A DNA stretch of 14,040 nucleotides from Bryobacter sp044376335. Its GTDB lineage: Bacteria > Acidobacteriota > Terriglobia > Bryobacterales > Bryobacteraceae. The DNA lies in assembly GCA_044376335.1 (NCBI GenBank), contig JBIPMY010000135.1, positions 1 to 14,040 of the forward strand, given 5' to 3'. Under the pieces are notes generated by a model. The model saw only the letters and a program-made list of their open reading frames with translations, had not been told where the DNA came from and did no database searches. How positions within the stretch are numbered: position 1 is the first letter of the stretch; each line of letters opens with the position of its first letter. This document shows, piece after piece, positions 7,173 through 14,040 of this stretch. The translations under genes were made by a program, and so were the position numbers.

Positions 7173-9626
7173 ATGCGTGTTCTTTTCTGTTTGCTTGCTT
7201 TGCTCTCATTCCTCCCCGGCGCTGAAGTGCTGCCGGAGGACCGTGGCGTGGCTGGCCTGCGCCATGCACTCAAGCAACTGTCTTCCGACGCACGCATTCT
7301 TTACGTCACCGCACACCCGGACGACGAAGATCCTGCACTGTTGACTTACTTGAGCCGGGGCCTTGGTGCTCATGTCACGATGCTGATCCTGAATCGTGGT
7401 GAGGGCGGGGCCAATGTGGTGAGTGGCGATTTCTTTGAAGCCCTCGGTGCCCTGCGAACCGTTGAGATGTTGAAGGCAGCGCAATACTACGGCGTGGATG
7501 TGCGATTCACCCGCGCCGTCGATTATGGATTTTCGAAGAATATTCGTGAAGCGCTGACCCAGTGGAAAGAAGAAGAATTGCTCGCCGATGTCGTGCGCAT
7601 CACTCGCGACGTGAAGCCACACATCATCATCAGCCGCTTCAATGAAAGTGAGCGGGACGGCCACGGCCACCACCAGACGGCAGGCCGCATGGCCAAACGA
7701 GCCTTTCGTGAAAGTGCGATTGAGGGCTGGCGGCCGCTCAAACTCTACACGACAAATTGGCGTGAAGGCGAACCGGTGACACTCAAGATCAACACCGGAG
7801 AATACGATGCGGTGCTGGGGCGCAGCTACGCGCAGATTGGCCGCGACGGCTATCGCTGGCACCGCAGCCAGGGTATGGCTGGAAACATTCCGCGGCCCGG
7901 GCCGGTGTGGGCTTATCTCAAACTTGAAGGGTCGAATGTCGGTATCGCAGATGCAGAGACGTCTGTGCTCGATCGTGTGCCGCACAAGGTGGAAGACGAG
8001 AATATTGCTGCATTAGTGAGGCTCTTCAATCCGCTCGACCCAGAAGCAATTGCCCCGCAGTTGGCACACGCCTGGCAGCGGCTGCCGGAACGCCGCAAGC
8101 TGCTGGCAAAAGCGCTCGCATTGTCACTGGGGCTGGAGTTTGAGGCACTCGTTGAGCCAGACCAGCCTGTCACCGGGCCCTTTGCAATGTTCCGCCCGAT
8201 CGAGACCCTCCAGGTGGCGCAGCCAGGCCAGGCTCTCAAGGCGCGAATGGTTTTGCATCAGCGAGGCAATACGAAAGTAGAAGGGATCAATTATGGCGTT
8301 AAAGGGCCGATCGAGATTGGGCAGCCCGACGCTAGCGGAGTCTATCCTCTCAGGATCTTGAGTGAAGCCAAAGCGACCTCAGCTTTTTGGAGCCGGCCAT
8401 CGGTGCGCGACGCGATGTATCAACTGAGCGACGCGAAGTTGCTGGGCCGGGTTGCTCCGGATTCCGGCATCCGCGGGCTGGCGACTTTCACGTATCGAGG
8501 AAGTGCAGTTACGATCGAGTCGGAGTTTGAGACCAGCAGTGTGGATCCGCGTATTGGCGCTCAACGCCAGAGTCTGGCCATCGGGCCTCCCGTCAGCGTG
8601 CAGTTTGAAAGCAGTTTTGGGCTTGCGCCGATTGGCAAGCGCGAATACGAATTGAGCGTAACGATCCGCAATCTTTCGATGCTTCGGCAAAAGGGCCAAC
8701 TGCAATTGCGCCTGCCAGCCGGCTTCACTCTGATCGGGGATGCGCCTGCTTTTGATCTGGCTAAAGAGAAAGAAGAAGCGCGAATCCAATTGCGGCTACG
8801 ATTGCCCGAGCGGCTGGCCTCGCAGGACTATCCAATCACAGCAGTTGCCAAAATTGGAGACCTCGAATATAGCTCCAGCTTTCAGCCGATCACGCAACCC
8901 GGCTTCCGGGTTCTTTACTGGAGCCAGCCATCCACCCATGCGCTACGCGCTGTGGATGTGAAGATCGCCACCGGGCTGAAGGTGGGCTACATCATGGGCA
9001 GCGGAGACGAGATGCCCGAGGGGCTTCGCCAGTTGGGTATCCCCGTTGATTTGCTCAACGAATCGACTCTGGCCACGGGGGATCTCTCGCAGTACTCGAC
9101 GATCCTTGTTGGCATTCGCGCTTATGCCGCGCGAGAAGATCTGAAGCGGCACAATGCGAGGATGCTCGAATACGTCAACAAGGGCGGGGCATTGATTGTT
9201 CAGTACCAGACTCAGGAATACGACAAGAACTTTGGCCCGTACGCCTACACACAAGGCCGTGGAGCAGAAGAGACCAGCGAAGAAGATGCGCCGGTTACAA
9301 TTCTTGCTGCAGGCGACGCGGTTTTTACAACGCCCAATCGAATTACCAAGGCCGACTTTGAAGGCTGGGTAGAGCAACGCGGCTCGAAATTTTTTGCAAC
9401 CTGGGCTCCAGAATGGCAGCCAATGATAGAGACTCAGGATCAGGGGCAAGCGCCTCAACGCGGTGTCTGGATGCAGGCCCGCTACGGTAAGGGGCTCTAT
9501 GTTTATTGCTCGCTGGCCTGGTACCGGCAGCTTCCCTTTGCTGTCCCAGGAGCGGCCCGGATTGTTGCCAATCTGGTGAGCCTTGGTGCAGCAGACTCTA
9601 CATGGCGAAAGACAAACTCCAAATGA
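7173..9626 (+). CDS. Secreted PIG-L/LmbE-family deacetylase, multidomain
   Basis: This 817-residue protein is predicted to be exported and to remove N-acetyl groups from an amino-sugar-type substrate. From ATG 7173 it starts with a signal peptide, MRVLFCLLALLSFLPGA, probably cut after A17. Residues 41-260 form the zinc deacetylase domain, with AHPDDE at 47-52 and the second metal motif DGHGHHQ at 162-168. A beta-sandwich region resembling NEW3-type domains lies near 475-570. Residues 600-810 resemble a class I glutamine amidotransferase/ThuA-like fold (KVGYIMGSGDEMPEGLRQL, then GKGLYVYCSLAWYRQLPF) with no obvious Cys-His-Glu triad, so it may bind rather than catalyse. The frame extends to ATG 7137, but the extra 12 residues would spoil the signal peptide. 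This architecture is common in Acidobacteriota and Bacteroidota; I know of no fixed substrate. The stop overlaps the SDR start as ATGA. Confidence 0.88.
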   Translation: MRVLFCLLALLSFLPGAEVLPEDRGVAGLRHALKQLSSDARILYVTAHPDDEDPALLTYLSRGLGAHVTMLILNRGEGGANVVSGDFFEALGALRTVEMLKAAQYYGVDVRFTRAVDYGFSKNIREALTQWKEEELLADVVRITRDVKPHIIISRFNESERDGHGHHQTAGRMAKRAFRESAIEGWRPLKLYTTNWREGEPVTLKINTGEYDAVLGRSYAQIGRDGYRWHRSQGMAGNIPRPGPVWAYLKLEGSNVGIADAETSVLDRVPHKVEDENIAALVRLFNPLDPEAIAPQLAHAWQRLPERRKLLAKALALSLGLEFEALVEPDQPVTGPFAMFRPIETLQVAQPGQALKARMVLHQRGNTKVEGINYGVKGPIEIGQPDASGVYPLRILSEAKATSAFWSRPSVRDAMYQLSDAKLLGRVAPDSGIRGLATFTYRGSAVTIESEFETSSVDPRIGAQRQSLAIGPPVSVQFESSFGLAPIGKREYELSVTIRNLSMLRQKGQLQLRLPAGFTLIGDAPAFDLAKEKEEARIQLRLRLPERLASQDYPITAVAKIGDLEYSSSFQPITQPGFRVLYWSQPSTHALRAVDVKIATGLKVGYIMGSGDEMPEGLRQLGIPVDLLNESTLATGDLSQYSTILVGIRAYAAREDLKRHNARMLEYVNKGGALIVQYQTQEYDKNFGPYAYTQGRGAEETSEEDAPVTILAAGDAVFTTPNRITKADFEGWVEQRGSKFFATWAPEWQPMIETQDQGQAPQRGVWMQARYGKGLYVYCSLAWYRQLPFAVPGAARIVANLVSLGAADSTWRKTNSK

Positions 9627-10360
9627 ATGCATGGAATCTAAACGGATATCGGGCCCTGGTGACGGGTGGCTCGAGTGGCATTGGCCTGGCCATTGTCGAA
9701 GAACTTACCCGTCAAGGGGCGACGGTGCTGAGCGTTTCACTCGACGGAGGCATCGTGGCCGACGTTTCAACCGAAGCAGGTCGTGAGGCGGTGATTGCCT
9801 CGCTGCCTGAAGATTGGGACAGCCTCGACATTCTCGTGAATAACGCAGGTACTAACATTCGCAAGCCGACGATTGAGTTCAGCCTTGAAGACTTTGAGTT
9901 TGTGCAGCGTACCAATTCGACAAGCATGCATGAGCTCTCGCGGTTGCTCCATCCCCGCCTCAAGAAGAGTGGGCGCGCCAGCGTCGTAAACATCGGTAGT
10001 GTTGCCGGTACGATTTCGGTTGGCTCGGGTGCCGCTTATGCGATGACCAAAGCTGCAGCCTCTCACATCTCCCGCTACCTTGCCGTGGAATGGGCCAAAG
10101 ACAAGATTCGCGTAAACACCGTTGCCCCGGGCTGGGTTGCCACTCCCCTGACGGCCAAGATCCAGATCAGCGAGCGTGCGATGCGTGTGATTGAAGAAAG
10201 AACGCCGCTTGGGCGAATCGGCCAGCCTGAAGAGATTGCCGCTGTTGTGGCCTTTCTTTGCATGCCTGTTGCCAGTTACCTGACTGGAGCTGTGATCCCG
10301 GTGGATGGGGCCATGACGGCCTTTGGTATGGACATGACGGCCGCCTTACGCGACAGCTAG
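9623..10360 (+). CDS. SDR family NAD(P)-dependent oxidoreductase
   Basis: This 245-residue classical short-chain dehydrogenase/reductase oxidises an alcohol or reduces a ketone with NAD(P)(H) in the cytoplasm. It has the cofactor motif TGGSSGIG at 14-21, NNAG at 73-76, an asparagine near 98, and the catalytic residues S126, Y139 and K143 (YAMTK). The PG...TPLT region, PLGRIGQPEEIA and the C-terminal LTGAVIPVDGA are standard. The NAWNLNGYRALVTGG opening resembles tropinone-reductase-like members, but the substrate cannot be named. The residue pairing that decides NAD versus NADP is not clear. ATG 9623 overlaps the PIG-L stop as ATGA; an upstream ATG at 9602 would add seven residues. No good ribosome site is present, so translation probably depends on coupling. 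The gene ends inside the convergent cca gene (15-base overlap). Coupling to a secreted deacetylase hints at carbohydrate metabolism, which is inference only. Confidence 0.93.
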   Translation: MNAWNLNGYRALVTGGSSGIGLAIVEELTRQGATVLSVSLDGGIVADVSTEAGREAVIASLPEDWDSLDILVNNAGTNIRKPTIEFSLEDFEFVQRTNSTSMHELSRLLHPRLKKSGRASVVNIGSVAGTISVGSGAAYAMTKAAASHISRYLAVEWAKDKIRVNTVAPGWVATPLTAKIQISERAMRVIEERTPLGRIGQPEEIAAVVAFLCMPVASYLTGAVIPVDGAMTAFGMDMTAALRDS

Positions 10361-11506
10361 TCTGAGGGCTTCTTCTTTCGACTGTATGCGGCCTTCGAGT
10401 TGCGCATCTTCAACCTGCTTGAGAATCTGGCTGAAGCGCGGCCCTGGTTCAAGGCCAAGCGCGATCAAATCCCTGCCGTCAATCAGTGGCGAGGGAAACA
10501 AAATGTCAGGCCCCCACTCGGTCAGCATCCCGCTCGCGAATTGATACGCATCGGTTTCCCCATGAGTGGCTTTGTGCAACGCCAGGTGGTCGAGGATGTT
10601 GGTTCGTCTCAAGAATCGTTTGAGGTCTGAGAGTGACATCTGCGGTAGCGTGCAGAATTGCATCTCGTTTGACAGCAGGTCTGCACAGTGTTGCTTCTCT
10701 TCTTCTGAGAAGCGAAAGCGCCGGTAGACAGGGTTAGCATCTTCGACCCCTTCCAGCAGCGCGGCCCAGCCGAGGCTTACACCCACAATGCCGCTGAGCC
10801 TGGTAATTCGAAAGCCCGATTTTGCTTCGGGAACCATTTCACGCAAGAGGCCCGTTTCGCTTAGGTGCTTCCAGGCGAGTTCGAGGTTTGGGCCTGTCAG
10901 GATGCGGCGCATCTCATCATGCAATCGCTCGCCTGCAATCCTGACGATCAGCGGCGCCATCGCCGTGATTGCGGCAAAGGTCTGAGTTTCGATAGCAAAC
11001 CTGAAGCGGGCTGCAAATCGTACTGCCCGTAGCAGCCGCAGGTGGTCTTCGCCAAAGCGCACATGAGCGTCGCCGATGGCCCGCACTATGCCAGCCGCAA
11101 GGTCTGACTTTCCGTCAACGAAGTCGATCGTCTCATCGCGAACAGGATCGTAGAAGATCGCGTTGATGGTGAAGTCTCTTCGTGTTGCATCGAGAGCCGC
11201 CTCGGTTTCGTAGCGAATCTCTTCTGGTCTTCTTCCGTCGCGGTAATTGCCTTCAGAGCGAAAGGTTGCGATCTCGATGCCCCCCGGGTGGAGTACGACC
11301 CCGAAGCTTGCCCCGACGAGTTGTGAGCCGGGGAAAAGACCCAACACCACTTCAGGTCTGGCAGAGGTAGCAACGTCAAAGTCCTTGGGTTTGAGCCCCA
11401 TCAACTGGTCTCGCACACAGCCGCCCACCCAGTAGGCGGCATGTCCAGCGCCTTGAAGGCGCTCAACGATTCTTGTTGCCAATTCGCGACCCGCTACCAG
11501 TTCCAT
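10346..11506 (-). CDS. cca: CCA tRNA nucleotidyltransferase (class II)
   Basis: This 386-residue enzyme adds or repairs the 3' CCA end of tRNAs using CTP and ATP. Motif A is GGCVRD at 28-33 followed by the metal-binding DFD at 42-44. Motif B is RRDFTINA at 109-116, and motif D is EDHLRLLRAVRFAARF at 153-168. A helical neck/body/tail follows. There is no HD phosphohydrolase domain, unlike the E. coli enzyme. Class II relatives include poly(A) polymerase and split CC-adding or A-adding enzymes; overall layout favours a complete CCA enzyme, but specificity is not provable here. The frame continues to a TTG at 11554. ATG 11506-11504 (MELVAGRELATRIVERL) is chosen because helix 1 of the family starts there and the upstream part is promoter-like. 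The C-terminal five codons overlap the end of the SDR gene. Confidence 0.93.
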   Translation of the reverse strand: MELVAGRELATRIVERLQGAGHAAYWVGGCVRDQLMGLKPKDFDVATSARPEVVLGLFPGSQLVGASFGVVLHPGGIEIATFRSEGNYRDGRRPEEIRYETEAALDATRRDFTINAIFYDPVRDETIDFVDGKSDLAAGIVRAIGDAHVRFGEDHLRLLRAVRFAARFRFAIETQTFAAITAMAPLIVRIAGERLHDEMRRILTGPNLELAWKHLSETGLLREMVPEAKSGFRITRLSGIVGVSLGWAALLEGVEDANPVYRRFRFSEEEKQHCADLLSNEMQFCTLPQMSLSDLKRFLRRTNILDHLALHKATHGETDAYQFASGMLTEWGPDILFPSPLIDGRDLIALGLEPGPRFSQILKQVEDAQLEGRIQSKEEALRLAVA

Positions 11507-11557
11507 CGATTTCAGCCTAGAATAAAAGTTGCGAGCCGGTGACCCGGTTTGCAAATT
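11507..11557. promoter_or_regulatory. Divergent promoter region between cca and the APC permease
   Basis: These 51 bases are the largest non-coding gap in the window and should carry promoters for both flanking genes. TAGAAT at 11518-11523 is a one-mismatch -10 box for the plus strand. On the minus strand the overlapping TATTCT (11524-11519) is a weaker candidate for cca. Neither has a convincing -35 at normal spacing, so only the location is well supported. Confidence 0.35.
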
Positions 11558-13786
11558 ATGTCCATTCCCGCTCCTGACCCGTCCTCACAAAGCTCCTCTA
11601 CAACCAAAGTAGTCGTTGCCACAACTGTTGCTCTTTCTTTCATTAGTTTCTGGCGCGGGGCCGCCATCGTATTGAGCGACATGGCTTCCACCATGTTCTA
11701 CATCGGTGGCATTACCGAACAGGCCATTGGCAAAAGTGCTCCCTGGTTCATTCTTGCTGTCATGCTCTACAGCTTTGCGGTGCGTAGCGTGTACATGGAG
11801 AGCTGCAGCATGTTTGTTCGCGGTGGCGTTTATGTTGTAGTCCGCGATGCATTGGGGCCCATGATGGCCAAAGTCAGTGTGAGTGCGCTGATTGTCGATT
11901 ACATTCTGACGGGGCCGATTTCGTCTGTGGCCGCAGGGCAATATCTGGGACATCTTCTCAATGAAACCTTCGAGAAGATGGGCAAGAGCTACCACGTGGA
12001 CCCACCCATGTTTGCCGCAGCCTTCGGTGTAGTTGTCACGCTTTATTTCTGGTATTCGAACATCAAGGGCATCCACGAGAGTTCTCACAAGGCTCTGCGC
12101 ATCATGCAAATCACAACGGTGATGGTGGGCATGCTGATGATCTGGAGCCTCTATACGCTGATCGTGCGCGGGGGCGCACCTTTGCCGCCGGGGCCAACTA
12201 TCGAGAACCTTCGCTTCACCAAAGAATCGCTGGGATGGTTTGAAGGAAGTTTCTGGCCCAACATTGCTGCCGTGGGGCTCTTGATCGCGTTTGGTCACAG
12301 TCTCCTTGCCATGAGTGGCTTTGAAACTCTCGCGCAGGTCTATCGCGAAATCGCTTATCCCAAAATGAAGAACCTGAAGATCACCAGCAACATAGTTTGC
12401 TTCTATGCGGTGATCTCAACAGGCCTCATCTCGTTGCTTGCGGTGATGATCATTCCCGACGCGATCCGCCCCAAGTATTACGACAATCTGATCGGTGGCA
12501 TGGCGATGAGTCTGGAAGGCGATCCGCTGCTGAAATACGCGTTCCATGTCTTTGTTGTCATTGTCGGTACCTTGATCTTGAGCGGTGCGGTGAACACGTC
12601 CATCATCGGTGCCAACGGCGTTTTGAATCGTGTTGCGGAAGATGGTGTTTTGCTCAAGTGGTTCCGCAAGCCGCATAAAAAGTTCGGCACCAGCGCCCGC
12701 ATCATTCACCTGATCACAATCCTGCAGATCCTGACGATTATTGGCTCGCGAGGTGATGTTTATCTTCTTGGCGAAGCTTATGCGTTTGGCGTTGTCTGGA
12801 GCTTCTTCATGAAGGCGATGGGTGTTCTTGCACTTCGCTTCCAGCGTCACGATCAGGAATACAAGTTCCCTTTCAATTTCAAAATTGGCGGCAGAGAAAT
12901 CCCCTTCGGCCTCGCCACAATGACGGCCTCGCTCTTTTTGATCGCTATCGCCAACTTGATCTCAAAGAAAGTGGCTACTGTTTACGGCATCAGCTTCACG
13001 GTAGTTCTATTCCTTCTGTTTACGGTAAGCGAATATGTGAACCGGCAGAAGCAGAAGCGCAAGGTGAAGGGGCTGGAGCAATTCAATCTCGAGCATCAGG
13101 TTGAAGTTACCTCCGACAGTTTAGAGGCGCGTCCTGGCTGTGTGTTGGTGGCCGTGCGTGGTTGGCGCAACATGGAACATCTCCGCAAGGTTCTTGAAAA
13201 AACAAATCTGCGCCGTCACGACATCGTCGTTATGACCGTCCGTCCAGTCGCAATTGGTACTGGCGAACATGATCTTTCTCAAGAGCAATTGTTTACCAGC
13301 TACGAGCAGGAACTTTTCTCCAAAGTAGTTGAGGTTGCCGAAAAAGAAGGCAAGCACGTCGACCTGGTAGTGGTGCCTGCAGTGGATCCTTTTGAGGCCA
13401 TGGTGCAGACTGCACACAAGCTGAAAGCTTCGCGCCTTGTGTCCGGTGTGAGTGCCAAGATGGCCAGCGAAGAATTGGCCCGCAGGATCGGACTCGCCTG
13501 GGAAGGCTTGCCAGACCCGAAGCACCCGTTCTCACTTGAGATCATTGCCGAGGGCCGCACCAGCGTCTTTGTAAACCTGGGCCCGCACCCGCCACGTCTG
13601 TGGCCCGAAGACGTCGATCTGCTTCACGAGATCTGGCTGAAGCTCTCAAGCGACGAGCAACTGGGCAGCAGGCTCCATCACCGCGACATCGTGGGCATAG
13701 CCCTGCGCAGGCTGGATGAAGAAATCGACAAGTCAGGCAAAGATGAGGTAGTGAAGCAGCTGCAAAACGACCTCGGCAAGAGCTGA
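11558..13786 (+). CDS. APC-superfamily permease with C-terminal UspA-like domain
   Basis: This 742-residue inner-membrane transporter has about twelve hydrophobic segments between residues 17 and 490. A short Ser/Pro/Thr-rich N-terminus precedes FWRGAAIVLSD, and RGGVYVVVRDALG matches the GG-x-Y motif of amino acid permeases. It probably carries amino acids or related organic ions with a cation; the substrate is unknown. A basic linker (near KQKRKVKG) leads to a cytoplasmic tail. Residues 525-650 look like a universal stress protein fold: PGCVLVAVRGWRNMEHL, a DIVVMTVRP strand, VDLVVVPAVDPFEA and a SGVSAKM loop. The canonical ATP-binding G-x2-G-x9-G(S/T) is only partly recognisable. The last 90 residues are helical and charged. 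ATG 11558 is preferred; a TTG at 11549 would add three residues. No Shine-Dalgarno site is evident. The gene ends one base before the convergent zinc-ribbon gene. Confidence 0.88.
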   Translation: MSIPAPDPSSQSSSTTKVVVATTVALSFISFWRGAAIVLSDMASTMFYIGGITEQAIGKSAPWFILAVMLYSFAVRSVYMESCSMFVRGGVYVVVRDALGPMMAKVSVSALIVDYILTGPISSVAAGQYLGHLLNETFEKMGKSYHVDPPMFAAAFGVVVTLYFWYSNIKGIHESSHKALRIMQITTVMVGMLMIWSLYTLIVRGGAPLPPGPTIENLRFTKESLGWFEGSFWPNIAAVGLLIAFGHSLLAMSGFETLAQVYREIAYPKMKNLKITSNIVCFYAVISTGLISLLAVMIIPDAIRPKYYDNLIGGMAMSLEGDPLLKYAFHVFVVIVGTLILSGAVNTSIIGANGVLNRVAEDGVLLKWFRKPHKKFGTSARIIHLITILQILTIIGSRGDVYLLGEAYAFGVVWSFFMKAMGVLALRFQRHDQEYKFPFNFKIGGREIPFGLATMTASLFLIAIANLISKKVATVYGISFTVVLFLLFTVSEYVNRQKQKRKVKGLEQFNLEHQVEVTSDSLEARPGCVLVAVRGWRNMEHLRKVLEKTNLRRHDIVVMTVRPVAIGTGEHDLSQEQLFTSYEQELFSKVVEVAEKEGKHVDLVVVPAVDPFEAMVQTAHKLKASRLVSGVSAKMASEELARRIGLAWEGLPDPKHPFSLEIIAEGRTSVFVNLGPHPPRLWPEDVDLLHEIWLKLSSDEQLGSRLHHRDIVGIALRRLDEEIDKSGKDEVVKQLQNDLGKS

Positions 13787-13804
13787 TCTAGCCAGCAGCT
13801 TTGC
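13776..13804. terminator. Possible hairpin across the convergent stops
   Basis: GCAAGAGCTG (13776-13785) pairs with CAGCTTTGC (13796-13804): nine base pairs with one bulged G and a 10-base loop. It spans both stop codons of the convergent permease and zinc-ribbon genes, where a shared bidirectional terminator would be expected. Neither strand has a T-run after the stem, so it would be a weak or factor-assisted terminator at best. Confidence 0.3.
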
Positions 13805-13982
13805 GTGGTTTGGGGGGCGGCGCGACTTCGTTCAGAAAGTCGTGATCGCCATAACAGGTGCAGCAACGCACTTTCGCCGGGCTGGTGCCGACAAGCGAGA
13901 CGATGTTGTGGTTTGTGAGCCGCTTACATTTGACACAGAAATCGTCCACCGTGTCTCCGAGTCTGTGCTCTGAAGGAAACAT
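13788..13982 (-). CDS. Small zinc-ribbon protein of unknown function
   Basis: This protein of about 64 residues has two cysteine pairs, C16-x2-C19 (DDFCVKCKR) and C40-x2-C43 (VRCCTCYGDHDF), which should bind one zinc in a ribbon fold. His47 lies nearby. The short linker contains NHNIVSLVG, and the tail after residue 50 is Pro/Lys-rich (PPPKPRK), suggesting a nucleic-acid or protein contact surface. It resembles small uncharacterised zinc-ribbon proteins I recall from Acidobacteriota; no function is assigned. The frame is open up to a GTG at 14021-14019, but a -10-like TATACT overlaps those upstream codons, so ATG 13982-13980 is preferred. A possible GGAA ribosome site lies about ten bases upstream. 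It is cytoplasmic, with no signal peptide. It may be translated alone, since it faces away from its right-hand neighbour. Confidence 0.75.
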   Translation of the reverse strand: MFPSEHRLGDTVDDFCVKCKRLTNHNIVSLVGTSPAKVRCCTCYGDHDFLNEVAPPPKPRKAAG

Positions 13983-14003
13983 GTCTTTAGGTTCCAACAC
14001 GTT

Positions 14004-14033
14004 AGTATAAATCACAAGCACTCATAATGAAAA
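14004..14033 (-). promoter_or_regulatory. Candidate promoter for the zinc-ribbon gene
   Basis: On the minus strand TTTTCA (14033-14028, four of six) is followed after 18 bases by TATACT (14009-14004, five of six), 21 bases before the ATG at 13982. On the plus strand TATAAA at 14006-14011 overlaps it and could serve the divergent gene at 14027. The -35 part would lie within that gene's first codons. Confidence 0.4.
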
Positions 14034-14040
14034 AACTTGC
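14027..14040 (+). CDS. Start of an unidentified gene (partial)
   Basis: ATG AAA AAA CTT GC at the right edge encodes M-K-K-L followed by an alanine codon beginning. A positively charged then hydrophobic start is typical of a signal peptide, so an exported protein is possible. The assignment rests on five codons, a divergent position relative to the zinc-ribbon gene and a TATAAA box 15 bases upstream. No ribosome site is seen. The product cannot be named. Confidence 0.4.

Noticed and set aside
7143..7400. A cobalamin or metal riboswitch upstream of cbiM
   Set aside because: The upstream region is the start of the PIG-L coding sequence; I saw no B12-box (GCCACTG-like) sequence on the cbiM strand and no leader of sufficient length.
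9506..9622. A 39-residue N-terminal extension of the SDR protein
   Set aside because: It is out-of-frame translation of the PIG-L C-terminus and precedes the Rossmann fold start; the ATGA overlap at 9623 is the natural start.
10311..10343. Direct repeat ATGACGGCC (twice) near the SDR end
   Set aside because: It encodes part of the ordinary C-terminus (MTA...MTA) and has no further copies nearby; not a mobile-element or attachment repeat.
1..14040. CRISPR arrays, tRNA genes, insertion sequences or phage genes
   Set aside because: Reading both strands gave no regularly spaced repeats, no tRNA-like cloverleaf, no transposase or integrase motif and no terminal inverted repeats.

Overview
The window is about 14 kb of tightly packed bacterial chromosome of moderately high GC (mid-50s percent by eye). 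The gene set suggests Acidobacteriota, possibly a Bryobacterales/Solibacter-type lineage. The hints are a long secreted PIG-L deacetylase with a C-terminal amidotransferase-like domain, an APC permease fused to a UspA-like tail, and a small zinc-ribbon protein. This assignment is inferred from protein style, not from a marker gene, and is only moderately certain. No tRNA, rRNA, CRISPR, insertion sequence or phage gene is visible. With the starts chosen here, only about 130 bases lie outside genes and no gap exceeds 51 bases.

Positions 1-4944 (+ strand) hold the bacterial 'ligase-associated' DNA repair cassette: the last 40 codons of a metallo-beta-lactamase-fold exonuclease, an ATP-dependent DNA ligase, an Lhr-Core type DEXH helicase and the metallophosphoesterase PdeM. 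Every junction overlaps (4, 23 and 10 bases), so the genes are almost certainly co-transcribed and translationally coupled. The four proteins would open, trim, nick and reseal damaged DNA.

Positions 4919-7142 (- strand) hold an ECF-type cobalt/nickel importer in the order cbiM, cbiQ, cbiO. CbiM carries a C-terminal CbiN/PDGLE-like extension instead of a separate cbiN gene. The end of cbiO overlaps the end of pdeM by 26 bases, tail to tail.

Positions 7137-10360 (+ strand) hold a two-gene unit divergent from cbiM: a predicted secreted, three-domain PIG-L/LmbE deacetylase and an SDR oxidoreductase joined by an ATGA overlap. The SDR gene ends inside the convergent tRNA nucleotidyltransferase gene (cca, 10346-11506, - strand). 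From the 51-base gap behind cca, an APC permease with a cytoplasmic UspA-like domain (11558-13786, + strand) reads away. It converges on a small CxxC...CxxC zinc-ribbon protein (13788-13982, - strand). The first codons of another + strand gene appear to start at 14027.

Most of this is recognisable biology. The points of most interest are the unusually compressed boundaries (overlapping convergent genes, divergent starts sharing an ATGCAT palindrome), the permease-USP fusion, the coupled PIG-L/SDR pair and the uncharacterised zinc-ribbon protein. I found no convincing undescribed multi-gene system.
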